Part shown: piece by piece, positions 45,797 through 55,653 of the stretch | Layout: each line of letters begins with the position of its first letter | Position numbering within the stretch: position 1 is the stretch's first letter | From: JAGXRK01 sp963714415 | GTDB taxonomy: Bacteria; Bacteroidota; Ignavibacteria; Ignavibacteriales; Ignavibacteriaceae | Reading direction: 5' to 3' | Assembly: GCA_963714415.1 (NCBI GenBank) | Contig: CAVQOL010000027.1 | Location: 280,798 to 344,797 of the forward strand | Length of the DNA stretch: 64,000 nt | Made by a program: the position numbers and the translations under genes | Notes under the pieces: model-generated | Seen by the model: the letters and a program-made list of their open reading frames with translations, nothing else | What the model was told of the DNA's origin: nothing | Database searches by the model: none

Positions 45797-47989
45797 CTAT
45801 TTTATTAGCAGCATCTTCTTACTGTCAGAATAACCATTTGCCTGCAAAGTGTAAATGTAAACTCCGCTTGGCAAATCGGAAGCATTAAATTCAACTGAAT
45901 GATATCCAGATTCTTTTGTTTCATTTACTAATACTGCAACCTCATCGCCCAAAATATCATAAACTTTTACTTTAACTAAACCAGTTTCTTTTATTGAGTA
46001 GTGTATAGTTGTGCTTGGATTAAATGGATTTGGATAATTTGTAAATAACTTATATTCTTGAACAGGAACATTTTCTCTTATCTCCTCTTCTCCACTCTTC
46101 CATAAGTCACCAATTCCATTGATGGAAACTTGATCGGAATAAACAGATTCTTTATTTGTATTATCCACAGCTTTCACTTTATAGATATATTCTGTTCCAG
46201 GAGCAAATTTTTTAGGTCTGTCTACATTATAATCTGTCCAGGTATGAGTAGGGTTTGCGGGATTATGAGTAACCGTTGCCGCTATCATTGCGCTTCCCTC
46301 TGCGTATTTCCAAATTTTATATGATTGCAAATCTGGTTCAAGACTTGTTTCCCAGGTTAATTTTGGGTGATTATTTGACCACGCTATGCCTAAATTTTGC
46401 GGCTTGGAGGGTGGCGAACTAAGACAACCAATCGAATCAGTAAAAAAATTGGCGCCATATATACCGTTATTCTTACTTACAATTTGAAAACCCGAGTTTG
46501 TGCTTGTTCTATTTTTATTATAAGCTGGTGGATTGCTCCAAGGTGTAAAAATCTGGTTGTAATCCGTTTCAAAAAAATCTTTTTGATTACCAGCAAAATC
46601 ATCTGTAAAGAATCCACTATTATCAAGTACTCGATCCCAATAATAATAGCCATCTGAGAAGTAAGCATAAACCATTTCTTGTAGTTCATCCCTTCCACCT
46701 ACCCTGTTAACAGCATTTTTAGTAAGGATTGGCAAATGAGATGAAAGAGGGCCAAAAGGATGTACTTTTTCCCAATCAACTGGTCCCCCAATTCCAGTAG
46801 GTCTGGGTGCCCAGCTATAGACAATCCAATCCCACAATCCATCTGCACAAACTATGTCCATATGATTTCTACCATATGCTTTACTTTTTACATGATAAAC
46901 TAATATTCCTTTACCTTTATTTTTATCATATATACTATTTTTTTGATGGTTTGCTATAATAAAAAATTCGTCTGGGTTGGAATTTGGATTACCAAGAGGA
47001 TCTAGAATTGGAATTGGAATACGAAATGCCGAACCTCCCGTGTGGTAATCGCTGATATTATCAGATTGATTATAAAAAATATCTGAATATGATCTATAGC
47101 CTAATAAATACATTTCGTGTGGATTCATTGCGAGAGAACCTCCACCTGTAGGCATTAAACCAGCACCCCTTTGATTTAGCCCGCTTCTAAGTGGACACCA
47201 ATGCACTTCAAAATTATGATCACCACCAAAAAGATAGTGCCCATATTCATGAGCTAACAATCCCAATTGGTCTTCGAAATTATAATTCCCATTTTTACCA
47301 ATATTTAATGTCATCCCAATCGTTGGTATTCTTGAGGTAATTATAGTGCCCTCATCTGTTGAATAACTCCAAGACAAATCATTATTCAAAGCCCCATATC
47401 CTCCCCAACTCACCCCTATGTTTCTCCAAATTATATAAACTGCATCTACATATCCGTCTGTTTGATTATAAATCTGATTATATTCTTGCATCATATTCCA
47501 ATTGTCAAAATGAGAAAAGTATACTTGTTGTTCAATCGAGTCGATGACTTCTTCATTTTTGTTCCCCCAATCTGATGTTATCGAACCAGGAATAACGATT
47601 AATTCTGGATGCACATATCCGATTATTACATTTTGACCATTAGACATTTCATAGAAGTAATTGCTAATGGTATTCGGATTAAATGGTGCTTGCGAAACAC
47701 CTGTACCTATAAAAGTATTCCACCATACCGGTAATGAATTTTTAGGCCATATAGGATTGAGTGTATCTCTATTATCATCTTCAAATTGAGCAAAAATACA
47801 AAGTATCTTCATATTTGCTCCATTCAAAGTTTTGGCTGGTGCATATCTGCCACCCACTTGTGGTGGATTAAAAACGTAACCTCTGGGAAAAACTTGGTAA
47901 ACATTTTCTTCCATTCCACATTCAAACTCAGTCTGTGCCAAAACTGAGTTGATAAATATCAAATAAATTAAAAATAATTTAATGCTCAT
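45797..47989 (-). CDS. Secreted zinc metallopeptidase (M6/metzincin-like) with type IX sorting domain
   Basis: The 730-residue protein has a signal peptide (LFLIYLIFINSVLAQ). The peptidase domain spans about 55-440 with HEYGHYLFGGDH at 247-258, an exact match to the metzincin pattern HExxHxxxGxxH, followed by GAGLMPTGGG and MNPHEMYLLGY. The overall layout resembles M6 immune-inhibitor-A-type peptidases. A fibronectin-III-like domain follows at about 530-620 (PPSKPQNLGIAWSNNHPKLTWE). The C-terminus is a type A sorting domain (LFTNYPNPFNPSTTIHYSI ... GVYIYTLQANGYSDSKKMLL). It is an extracellular protease exported by the type IX system. It is followed upstream, 10 bases away, by another cargo gene on the same strand. 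Confidence 0.88.
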   Translation of the reverse strand: MSIKLFLIYLIFINSVLAQTEFECGMEENVYQVFPRGYVFNPPQVGGRYAPAKTLNGANMKILCIFAQFEDDNRDTLNPIWPKNSLPVWWNTFIGTGVSQAPFNPNTISNYFYEMSNGQNVIIGYVHPELIVIPGSITSDWGNKNEEVIDSIEQQVYFSHFDNWNMMQEYNQIYNQTDGYVDAVYIIWRNIGVSWGGYGALNNDLSWSYSTDEGTIITSRIPTIGMTLNIGKNGNYNFEDQLGLLAHEYGHYLFGGDHNFEVHWCPLRSGLNQRGAGLMPTGGGSLAMNPHEMYLLGYRSYSDIFYNQSDNISDYHTGGSAFRIPIPILDPLGNPNSNPDEFFIIANHQKNSIYDKNKGKGILVYHVKSKAYGRNHMDIVCADGLWDWIVYSWAPRPTGIGGPVDWEKVHPFGPLSSHLPILTKNAVNRVGGRDELQEMVYAYFSDGYYYWDRVLDNSGFFTDDFAGNQKDFFETDYNQIFTPWSNPPAYNKNRTSTNSGFQIVSKNNGIYGANFFTDSIGCLSSPPSKPQNLGIAWSNNHPKLTWETSLEPDLQSYKIWKYAEGSAMIAATVTHNPANPTHTWTDYNVDRPKKFAPGTEYIYKVKAVDNTNKESVYSDQVSINGIGDLWKSGEEEIRENVPVQEYKLFTNYPNPFNPSTTIHYSIKETGLVKVKVYDILGDEVAVLVNETKESGYHSVEFNASDLPSGVYIYTLQANGYSDSKKMLLIK

Positions 47990-47999
47990 TTTTAATTCC

Positions 48000-48863
48000 C
48001 TATTTTAATAATGTAAATTTCTTAGTTAGTTTTCGCCCGTTATAAAAAACGGAATAAAAATAAACTCCACTCGACATACCCAATTCATTCGTATTTAAAG
48101 TTACTGTTTGATTTTGAATCTCCTCAAGATTTTTCCGATAGACTATTTTACCCAAAAGATCATATATCGTTAGCTCTGGTGTATCATTAAATGCTGAAGA
48201 TGGAAAGACCAAATCAACTTTTGTTAGTCCATTAAATGGGTTCGGGTAATTTTGAGAAACACTGAAACTGCTTGGATTTAATGGTTCATCATCATCTATT
48301 CCGACTAAACTTCCGTAAATAATCCCAATAACTTTTGCATAATTTAAGACGGCGTAACTTCCATCGTCATACTGCTTAAATATTAATCCGATTCCATCTG
48401 CCAAATGAAAAGAATAGTAAGTGTAGGAATCGTCAAAAATTGTTACTCCTTTTACAATCCTCCATTCGTTAAACACAAACTCATAATTTACATAATAGCA
48501 TCTTGCAAATAGAGTATCAACTAAAGGATTATAATTCCAGCTAACTGCCCAATTATCTCCTTCAACAGCATCCGCTTTGAATAATAATTTCTCTTCAGGC
48601 TCACCACCAAAAGAAGCAGATAAAACATTTCCTGAGCTGTCAACTCTACAATCCCCAAATTCATATATTGGGCCCTTAAAAGTAAAATACTTCTCGCCAT
48701 TTAGATAAATAGTATCTCGTTCAATCTTCTCAAATAAATAATAATTACCGTCATAAGTTTGGTATTCATTCCCTATCGCAAGTGGCAAAAAATTAGGCTG
48801 CTGTGGAAAATTTATTTTGGTTATAAATAATACGGCTAAGATTATATTTATAATTGTTCTCAT
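48000..48863 (-). CDS. Secreted protein with type IX sorting domain, unknown function
   Basis: The 287-residue protein begins with a signal peptide (MRTIINIILAVLFI) followed by FPQQPNFLPLAIGN. Residues about 25-190 form a beta-rich domain with paired strands (GNYYLFEKIERDTIYLNGEKYFTF), with no recognised family. The last 85 residues are a type A sorting domain (SVSQNYPNPFNGLTKVDLVF ... GVYFYSVFYNGRKLTKKFTLL). It is 10 bases upstream of the metallopeptidase gene, so the two are probably co-expressed. A decayed relative lies at 24361-25305. Confidence 0.82.
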   Translation of the reverse strand: MRTIINIILAVLFITKINFPQQPNFLPLAIGNEYQTYDGNYYLFEKIERDTIYLNGEKYFTFKGPIYEFGDCRVDSSGNVLSASFGGEPEEKLLFKADAVEGDNWAVSWNYNPLVDTLFARCYYVNYEFVFNEWRIVKGVTIFDDSYTYYSFHLADGIGLIFKQYDDGSYAVLNYAKVIGIIYGSLVGIDDDEPLNPSSFSVSQNYPNPFNGLTKVDLVFPSSAFNDTPELTIYDLLGKIVYRKNLEEIQNQTVTLNTNELGMSSGVYFYSVFYNGRKLTKKFTLLK

Positions 48864-49068
48864 TTTAACTCCGATAAATAAAAATTAGATTTTAAATTAC
48901 ATCTATGTAAAACCGGTTGGATAGTAATAAATCTTAAATGTTGAGTGCTCAGTGTTAAATGAGCAGGAATAATTTTGTAAGAATAATAAAACTTGATAAG
49001 TTTCATAAGAATGAATGATGAGGGAGTATACATAAATCAGCAGCATCTCCCCACCCCAGAAAACTTGC

Positions 49069-49092
49069 AGAGAGAGAGAGAGAGAGAGAGAG
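49069..49092. repeat. (AG)12 dinucleotide repeat
   Basis: Twelve uninterrupted AG units occur in the non-coding region 48864-49260. The related repeat copy near 25493-25508 has only an interrupted AG tract. Such runs can vary in length by slippage. The rest of 48864-49260 holds the dispersed repeat at 49085-49190 and nothing else I can identify. Confidence 0.9.
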
Positions 49093-49190
49093 TAAAAAAC
49101 CGTGCCAGTTTTAATGCCATTAGATTACCCTTCTAATTGGACATTACAACGCTAAGAAAAATTTTTAATAGAGTCAAATTAATTATTTTG
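49085..49190. repeat. Dispersed repeat, copy B (shared with 25505-25620)
   Basis: This copy contains GAGTAAAAA, then CAGTTTTAATGCCATTAG and ATTACCCTTCTAATTGGA, colinear with copy A. It lies about 230 bases upstream of the intact cargo gene and 70 bases beyond the pgi stop. Confidence 0.6.
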
Positions 49191-49260
49191 TTAGTTCCTG
49201 CCACGAATAAGTATTTTTATTTGTTCTTGATTGAACTCAATTTATTTTTTTTCATTTTAA

Positions 49261-50936
49261 TCATAAGATAAAATTTAGCAGATCACTTACAGATTTTTTA
49301 TTCATATCAATCGTCAACATCTTGCGCTTATTATCAATTAAAGCCTGCTTGTCACCAAATGCTTGAGCCGTTTTTAGAACTCCAAAAGTTATTGATGAGT
49401 TTTCTTCGCCGGAATTATCCGGAATTGGTAAATCATCCGGCATATCAGCAAGAAGCTGAATGAATAATCCGTTTCCCTGCATCACCTTTGTGCAGTTGTC
49501 CAGTTGAATGCAGAAATCTTGGTCCGTAACCAACAGTAGCAGGAATTTTATATTTCTTCTGGATTTCCGTTCTTAGTTTCTGTAAGTAGCTGATTGGTTT
49601 CTATATCAGGTTTAAGATATGCCTGTATTGAAACATAACTTTTGCCTGCAACACAGTTTGACAAAAATGATTTTAAAACTTCATTCAAATTATTGCCTGA
49701 GAAAACTCCATAAACTTTAATGCCATTTTCAATTAAAGTTGGCTTAATTTCAGGCAGCTTGCCGGTTTCTTTATATTCTTTAACAAACTGTTTTGCAATA
49801 ACTTTAGCCTGTTCCACATTCGGCTGGTCGAATGGCTGGATTTGCATTCTCCATCCTGCAACTGCAGTTGCAAATTCCCATCTAAAGAATTCTGCTCCAA
49901 GATCGTAAAGATCATTCCATTCTATTTCGATAACAGGGAAACCGCTTTTCTTAAGTACATCAATCTTTTCCTGATTTGATGCATCATCTTTCAATCTGAT
50001 TGAAACGAATAAACGATCTTTTCCATAAAAATCCGGGCTAAGCAAATCTTCACCATCAACAGGAAGAATTCCCTTTCCATTCTTTCCGGTGCTTTCTGCA
50101 ATAAGCTGCTCAACCCAGGAACCAAAACTTTTTATTTGCTCTGAAAGTATAAATGTAACTTTATCAATTCCCTGTTCAGCAAGTTCACCAAGAATGCAGC
50201 CAAGTTTAGCACTGATATTATTTTCAGTTGAAAGTTTTGACTGTTCTGCAATTGCTTCCGCACTATCCAGAAATTTGTTTAGATCAACACCAACTAACGC
50301 TGCAGGAACACAGCCAAAAAGTGATAGCACTGAAAACCTTCCGCCGATGTTTGGATCATTTAAAAATATTTTTCTGAAATTTAGTTCTTCAGCAACTTTT
50401 TGAAGTCCGCTTGCCGGATCAGTTATCGCAATAAAGTGATTCCCAACTTTTTCTTTTCCTACTTTATTAGAAACGTGGTTATAGAAGAATTTCATAAATG
50501 AAAAAGTTTCAACCGTTCCGCCGGATTTAGTTGAAACAATATAAAGTGTTTTTTCAGGATTGAGTGTATCTGCAAAATCTTTCACCACACCGGGATCAGT
50601 GCTGTCCAATACGGCAAGATCAAGATAACCTTCCTTCACTCCGAATGTTAAGCGAAAAACTTCAGGTGCCAGACTCGAGCCGCCCATTCCAAGCAGTAAA
50701 GCGTGAGTGAATCCGTCTTTTCTGACTGATTCAACAAAACTATTAATTTCGCTTATTGCATTTCTTGTTGCAGAAGGACTGACTAACCAGCCCAAACGAT
50801 TAGTAATCTCGGTGGGATCTTTGCTCCATACAGAATGATCTTTCTGCCAGATTCTTTCAACAATATTTTCTTTTAATAATCTTTCAAAAGTTTTATCTAC
50901 ATCATTTTTAAGATTGTTTAATGAGATTTGGATCAT
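49261..50936 (-). CDS. pgi: Glucose-6-phosphate isomerase (two frameshifts near the 3' end)
   Basis: Pgi interconverts glucose-6-phosphate and fructose-6-phosphate. The frame from 50936 contains LLLGMGGSSLAPEVFRL, VSTKSGGTVETFSFMKFF and GGRFSVLSLFG, and stops at 49548. Removing one base of the CC at 49567-49568 continues it as EIQKKYKIPATVGYGPRFLHSTGQLHKGD. Removing one of the T3 at 49472-49474 continues to NGLFIQLLADMPDDLPIP and FGVLKTAQAFGDKQAL, ending at 49261. This C-terminus is that of the Pgi half of bifunctional transaldolase/Pgi proteins. Here the transaldolase is a separate gene one base upstream. Total length is about 557 residues. A degraded copy of the 3' end lies at 45609-45745. 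Confidence 0.9.
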
Positions 50937-50937
50937 T

Positions 50938-52035
50938 TCATTTTTCTTTCTTTAATGTTTCAACTTTTTCAGAAATACTTTTTAACAATGAATCGAATGA
51001 ATCAGCAAAAGCTTTAACTCCGTCTATCTGAAGTTTATTTGTTATTTTTTCTATGTCAATTCCAAGTGCTGCTAATTGCTGAACTTGTTTTTTTGCTTCA
51101 TCCAATCCTTCAGAAAGAGTTGATGCAATTTTTCCGTGCTCAAGAAATGCATCCAATGTCGCAGGCGGAATTGTGTTAACAGTATCAGGACCAATCAAAT
51201 CATCAACATAAAGTGTGTCCGAATAATTCGGATTTTTTGTTCCTGTGCTTGCCCATAGTAATCTTTGAACCTTTGCTCCTTTTTGTTTTAACTTTTTCCA
51301 TCTTTCACCGGAAAAAATTTCTTTAGACAATTCATAAGCAATTTTTGAATTTGCAATTGCTATTTTTCCTTGTAACTCCTTATTTCCTTTTGCTTCAAGT
51401 TCTTTGTCACAAGCAGTATCAACACGACTTACAAAAAACGATGCAACCGAAGCAATTTTACTTATATCGCCATTGTTTGCATCAAGTTTTTCAAGTCCTT
51501 TTATATATGCTTCCGCAACTTGCTTATAATTTTCATTGCTAAAGATTAAGGTTACATTAACATTTACTCCGCTACCAATTACTTCTGTAATTGCAGGTAA
51601 TCCTTCCTGCGTCCCGGGTATTTTAATCATTATGTTGGGACGATTAAGAATCTTAAATAATCTTTTAGCCTGATCGATTGTTTCACTTGTTTTATATGCA
51701 AGTTTTGGACTTACCTCAATACTAATAAATCCATCAAAACCATCTGTGTTTTTATAAACGGGAAGAAGAAGATCAGCTGCCATTCCAATATCTTTTAATG
51801 CCAGTGCTTCATAAATTTCTTCTGTTGAAAGATTTTTATAGATAAGTTGACGAATATCATCATCGTAATCAGTACTGCCTGAAATTGCTTTATCAAAAAT
51901 TGTCGGATTGGATGTCATTCCTCTCAAACCCGTATCAATAAGTTTTTGAAGTTCACCGGAAGTGATTAAATCACGTTTTATATAATCAAACCATATTGAC
52001 TGTCCGAGTTTAGCAAGTTCAATCATTTTTGACAT
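50938..52035 (-). CDS. tal: Transaldolase
   Basis: The 365-residue enzyme moves a dihydroxyacetone unit between sugar phosphates in the pentose phosphate pathway. It has GMTSNPTIFDKAI near the N-terminus, the Schiff-base Lys in IMIKIPGTQEGLPAI, VNVTLIFS and SRVDTACDKEL, and WASTGTKNPNYSD. The length and motifs fit the long TalB-like bacterial type often fused to Pgi. An AGAGGAT ribosome site precedes the ATG by about 5 bases. It ends one base before pgi begins, so the two are one operon. Confidence 0.95.
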   Translation of the reverse strand: MSKMIELAKLGQSIWFDYIKRDLITSGELQKLIDTGLRGMTSNPTIFDKAISGSTDYDDDIRQLIYKNLSTEEIYEALALKDIGMAADLLLPVYKNTDGFDGFISIEVSPKLAYKTSETIDQAKRLFKILNRPNIMIKIPGTQEGLPAITEVIGSGVNVNVTLIFSNENYKQVAEAYIKGLEKLDANNGDISKIASVASFFVSRVDTACDKELEAKGNKELQGKIAIANSKIAYELSKEIFSGERWKKLKQKGAKVQRLLWASTGTKNPNYSDTLYVDDLIGPDTVNTIPPATLDAFLEHGKIASTLSEGLDEAKKQVQQLAALGIDIEKITNKLQIDGVKAFADSFDSLLKSISEKVETLKKEK

Positions 52036-52127
52036 TTCATATCCTCTTTGTTTATTTTGCCTTGAGATTTTCTGTGCAAAGTTAAATATACAAAAGGAAT
52101 TATTTAAGTCCGGTAATTTATTTTATT

Positions 52128-52958
52128 ATGCAAATGCCAATACGCAATAGAGATACATTATTTAATATCAGAACTTATGGACTGATAGTAGTATATATTG
52201 TCCTGCTTTTAATTTCGGGGATTTATGATTTGCAGATTTCTCAATCAATAGCAAACCAATATGCGGGATGGGCAAAGGTAATTGAGGGGTATGGAGAACT
52301 CCCGGGAATTATTACATTACTCACTGCGATTTTTATTTATCACCAGAAGAAGAGACATTCATCTAACTCACGAACGATATTATACGGCTCTATTCTTCTC
52401 TATTCTGCTTTTATGCTTTTTACTTATGCAGGATATTTGTTGCTGAAACCTTTTATAAGTTCAAGTTATTGGGTCCTGATATTCGGTTTAGTTTTAACCC
52501 TCATTTCTTTTTTACTAAATAAGAAGTTAAAAATAAATTTTTCAGAAAACGCTTTTGTTTTTTCTAAAATCTCATTGCTAATGGGAATATTTGGTTATGT
52601 ATTATTTGTCCAGCCGCTAAAAGTATTTTGGGGAAGAATAAGATTCAGAGATTTGGATGCACTGTATTCTAATTTTACTCCCTGGTTTTTACCAAACGGA
52701 ATTACCGGAAATGATTCATTTCCATCTGGTCATTCCGCAATGGGATTTGTTCTTATTTCATTTTTTGTTTTATTTAAAGACAAAGGATGGATTAAAAGAT
52801 ATGGGGCTTATGTTTTTATTTTGATGTGGGCTTTTGCAGTTGCTTCAAGCAGAGTGATAATTGGAGCACATTTTCTTTCAGATGTTGTGGTAGGATCTGC
52901 AGGAATAATTTTTAGTTATTTATATTTTACACAAAAAGACAGAACGAAGAATATTTAA
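52128..52958 (+). CDS. PAP2 superfamily phosphatase
   Basis: The 276-residue membrane protein has about six transmembrane helices. The three phosphatase motifs are present: KVFWGRIRFRDL (related to KxxxxxxRP), PSGHS in DSFPSGHSAMGF, and SRVIIGAHFLSD (SRxxxxxHxxxD). The family dephosphorylates lipid phosphates such as undecaprenyl pyrophosphate or phosphatidate at the membrane. The second residue of the RP pair is replaced by Phe. It is divergent from tal. Confidence 0.88.
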   Translation: MQMPIRNRDTLFNIRTYGLIVVYIVLLLISGIYDLQISQSIANQYAGWAKVIEGYGELPGIITLLTAIFIYHQKKRHSSNSRTILYGSILLYSAFMLFTYAGYLLLKPFISSSYWVLIFGLVLTLISFLLNKKLKINFSENAFVFSKISLLMGIFGYVLFVQPLKVFWGRIRFRDLDALYSNFTPWFLPNGITGNDSFPSGHSAMGFVLISFFVLFKDKGWIKRYGAYVFILMWAFAVASSRVIIGAHFLSDVVVGSAGIIFSYLYFTQKDRTKNI

Positions 52959-53061
52959 TTACTTTCTTTTGCTCTGCCAATATTTCCGACAATTTTTGTG
53001 TGTTACTAATCCAAGTATTATTACAATCTTCTTAACAGCACTGTTCATTGATAGACTGCAA

Positions 53062-55518
53062 TCACTTTTTCTTCAAACTTGATGAAACAACTTCAAATAC
53101 TTTATCCTTCAATGAATCATAAGAATGATCTGTCGGATAAACAGGTTTAAGAAATTTTACATTTACTTTTTTCCAGGGACGAGGAAAAATTTTACCCGTC
53201 GGCAGCGCATCGTACGCGCCGTCGATAGCAACCGGAACGATCGGGATGTTTAATTCTCTTGCAAGAATTGCAAATGTTTTTTTGAAATCGCCAATATTAC
53301 CGGTTTTAGTTCTTGTGCCTTCCGGAAAGATGATAATATTTCTTTCTTTTCTTAGAACTGATGCAAGTTTTTGTAATGAAGATTTGAGATCACTTAAATC
53401 CATTACTATAACATTATTTTTGTTAGCAACGAATTTTAACCATCGCTGCTTTATGTGTTTTTCTTTTGCATAGAAATAAGTTTTTTTCATCAACTTGTTT
53501 TTCAGAAATACAGCTACAAACAAACCATCAAAAAAGCTTTGGTGATTAGGTGCGAGAATAAAAGGACCATCTGGAATATTTTCTATTCCTTCGCCTTTAA
53601 GTCTGAAATAAAGTCTTAGAAATACTTTTGCTGAATTCTTTATAAGATTATGAGTAAACCAGCTTTTAGGTAGATCAATATCTAACTGTTCTTTTAAAAT
53701 ACTTCCCCAATCAATCGCTTCAGTACTCAAATGAGTTTTTGTTTCTTTAACATGTTCACTCAATTTTGAAATGTTTGAATAAGAGAGCAGTTCATTCTCT
53801 TTCATCTTTATTCCAAATGTTGATTCCAGATAAACTAAAAGATTTAACTTATCGAGTGAATCTAATCCCAAATCAATTTCCAGATGATCGGCTGGATGGA
53901 CTTTACACTCTTTATTTGTTTCAATGAATTCTTTAAGCAACTGGTATTCACGGAAATCTGGTTCCTCGATTTTTTGTTTTTCAGATTTTAATGTTGTTTC
54001 AAGATTTGGTAAAAGGAATCTTTTAAGTTTGCTCAATCTAGTTCTGGGAAGCGGTTCATTGATTATCGAAAACTTCATCAGTTTTTTATACGGAGTTACC
54101 GATTGATTATATTTATCAATTACCTTCAATCTAAAATGCTCTTCTAAATTTTCGATTCCGCTCTCACTAACTTTTTGAAAATCGGGATAAATTACTGCGT
54201 GAAGCATGTCAGATTTTTCGAACACTCCTATTTCACTGACCAAATCTGTCATCCCAACAATTTTAAACTCAATTTCTTCAGGATTAATATTTTTTCCGTT
54301 TGAAAGAATAATAATTTCTTTTTTTCTTCCTGTAATGAAAATCCTGTTCTCTTCATCAAGATATCCCAAGTCACCAGTATAAAGCCACCCGTCTTTTATT
54401 ATCGCAGCAGTTTCTTCAGGACGATTGTAATAACCTTTCATTACATTTCTTCCACGGTTGACAATTTCACCGTCAATAATTTTCACTTCGTTTGTCTTTA
54501 GTGGCTGACCCGCAGAACCGGGAAGTACTTTACCCGGTCGTGAAAATGTAATCATTGGAGCAGTTTCCGTCATTCCGAAACCTTCAAGCAGTTCGAAGCC
54601 TAATGTTTTAAAATCCTTCGCTACTTCAATATCCAGAGCAGCGCCGCCGCAGACCATATATTTTATATGTCCACCGAATTTCTGATGTGCAGCTTTAAAT
54701 ATTTTCCTGGAGAATGTAAGTGAATTTCTTTTCTTAGCAATCTTGAACAACAACTTCGCGATACCGCTTTTATTTATTTTATCTTTTATTCCTTTGCGGA
54801 TTAAATTATAAAATCGGGGTACGCCGATAATAATATTAATTCCGTTGTTCTGAAGTGTGTTCATTATATCTTCCGAAGCCATTGATGGCGAAAAAACAGC
54901 AGTCGCTCCTGTGTGAAGTGTAACAATAGCAGTTCCAAGCAATGGGAAAATATGATGCAGAGGAAGAAGGATCATTACTTTATCTTCCTTTTTATAAATT
55001 TCTGCATCAGTTGTAACAGATTCAATATTAACAAGAAGATTATCAAACGAAAGCATCACGCCTTTTGGTGAACCGGTTGTACCGGAAGTATAAATAATCA
55101 CAGCCGTTTCATTCAAATCTTTTTGAGGAAATTCAGTGACACCTGCTGCTCTTTCAATTGTAATCTCATCAATATTCATCAGGCTTGGTTCGTAAGCAAG
55201 CTCTTCATTTGCTTTAAGAATTACCTCTTTTGTCTGGTTTGAATAGAAAACAACTTCAGGTTTACAGTCATTCAAAATGTATGCAACATCTTCAGATGAA
55301 GACATAAAATCAATCGGTACAACACAGGCATTTTTCTTCCAGCCTGAGTAAAAAGCATAAATCCATTCAGGTCTGTTTTCAGAAAATACCGCGACTTTGG
55401 AAAGATTATCCTTTTTAATAATGGAAGCATAAGAACCAACATTCTCAATAAGTTCTGAATAACTTATTTGCTGGTCTTTCCAAATAATAGCTGTTTTTTT
55501 ATGATCTTGTAAAAACAA
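53062..55518 (-). CDS. Aas-like fusion: acyl-AMP ligase, acyl carrier domain and PlsC acyltransferase
   Basis: The 818-residue protein has an AMP-forming ligase at residues about 1-470 (IIYTSGTTGSPKGVMLSFDN; GFGMTETAPMITFSRP; LYTGDLGYLDEE; ITGRKKEIIILSNGKNI). A carrier domain follows at about 525-590, with the phosphopantetheine Ser in DLGLDSLDKLN. The last domain, about 620-818, is a PlsC acyltransferase (NHQSFFDG; FPEGTRTKTG). It probably activates free fatty acids and passes them via the tethered carrier to lysophospholipid or glycerol-phosphate. E. coli Aas has the reverse domain order and no carrier domain. Confidence 0.9.
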   Translation of the reverse strand: MFLQDHKKTAIIWKDQQISYSELIENVGSYASIIKKDNLSKVAVFSENRPEWIYAFYSGWKKNACVVPIDFMSSSEDVAYILNDCKPEVVFYSNQTKEVILKANEELAYEPSLMNIDEITIERAAGVTEFPQKDLNETAVIIYTSGTTGSPKGVMLSFDNLLVNIESVTTDAEIYKKEDKVMILLPLHHIFPLLGTAIVTLHTGATAVFSPSMASEDIMNTLQNNGINIIIGVPRFYNLIRKGIKDKINKSGIAKLLFKIAKKRNSLTFSRKIFKAAHQKFGGHIKYMVCGGAALDIEVAKDFKTLGFELLEGFGMTETAPMITFSRPGKVLPGSAGQPLKTNEVKIIDGEIVNRGRNVMKGYYNRPEETAAIIKDGWLYTGDLGYLDEENRIFITGRKKEIIILSNGKNINPEEIEFKIVGMTDLVSEIGVFEKSDMLHAVIYPDFQKVSESGIENLEEHFRLKVIDKYNQSVTPYKKLMKFSIINEPLPRTRLSKLKRFLLPNLETTLKSEKQKIEEPDFREYQLLKEFIETNKECKVHPADHLEIDLGLDSLDKLNLLVYLESTFGIKMKENELLSYSNISKLSEHVKETKTHLSTEAIDWGSILKEQLDIDLPKSWFTHNLIKNSAKVFLRLYFRLKGEGIENIPDGPFILAPNHQSFFDGLFVAVFLKNKLMKKTYFYAKEKHIKQRWLKFVANKNNVIVMDLSDLKSSLQKLASVLRKERNIIIFPEGTRTKTGNIGDFKKTFAILARELNIPIVPVAIDGAYDALPTGKIFPRPWKKVNVKFLKPVYPTDHSYDSLKDKVFEVVSSSLKKK

Positions 55519-55653
55519 TGAAACCTCGTAGTTTTAATTCTTCTTTGAGTTGTGAAGATATTAAAATATAAATTTAAAACCACTAAATTTTTTATAGCGA
55601 TTGACTATAATTAACTATATGAATAATATTGATATAAATAATTAAGGTATAAA

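Noticed and set aside
49261..49533. Separate hypothetical gene downstream of pgi
   Set aside because: Its sequence is the normal Pgi C-terminus (FGVLKTAQAFGDKQAL), joined to pgi by two single-base corrections.
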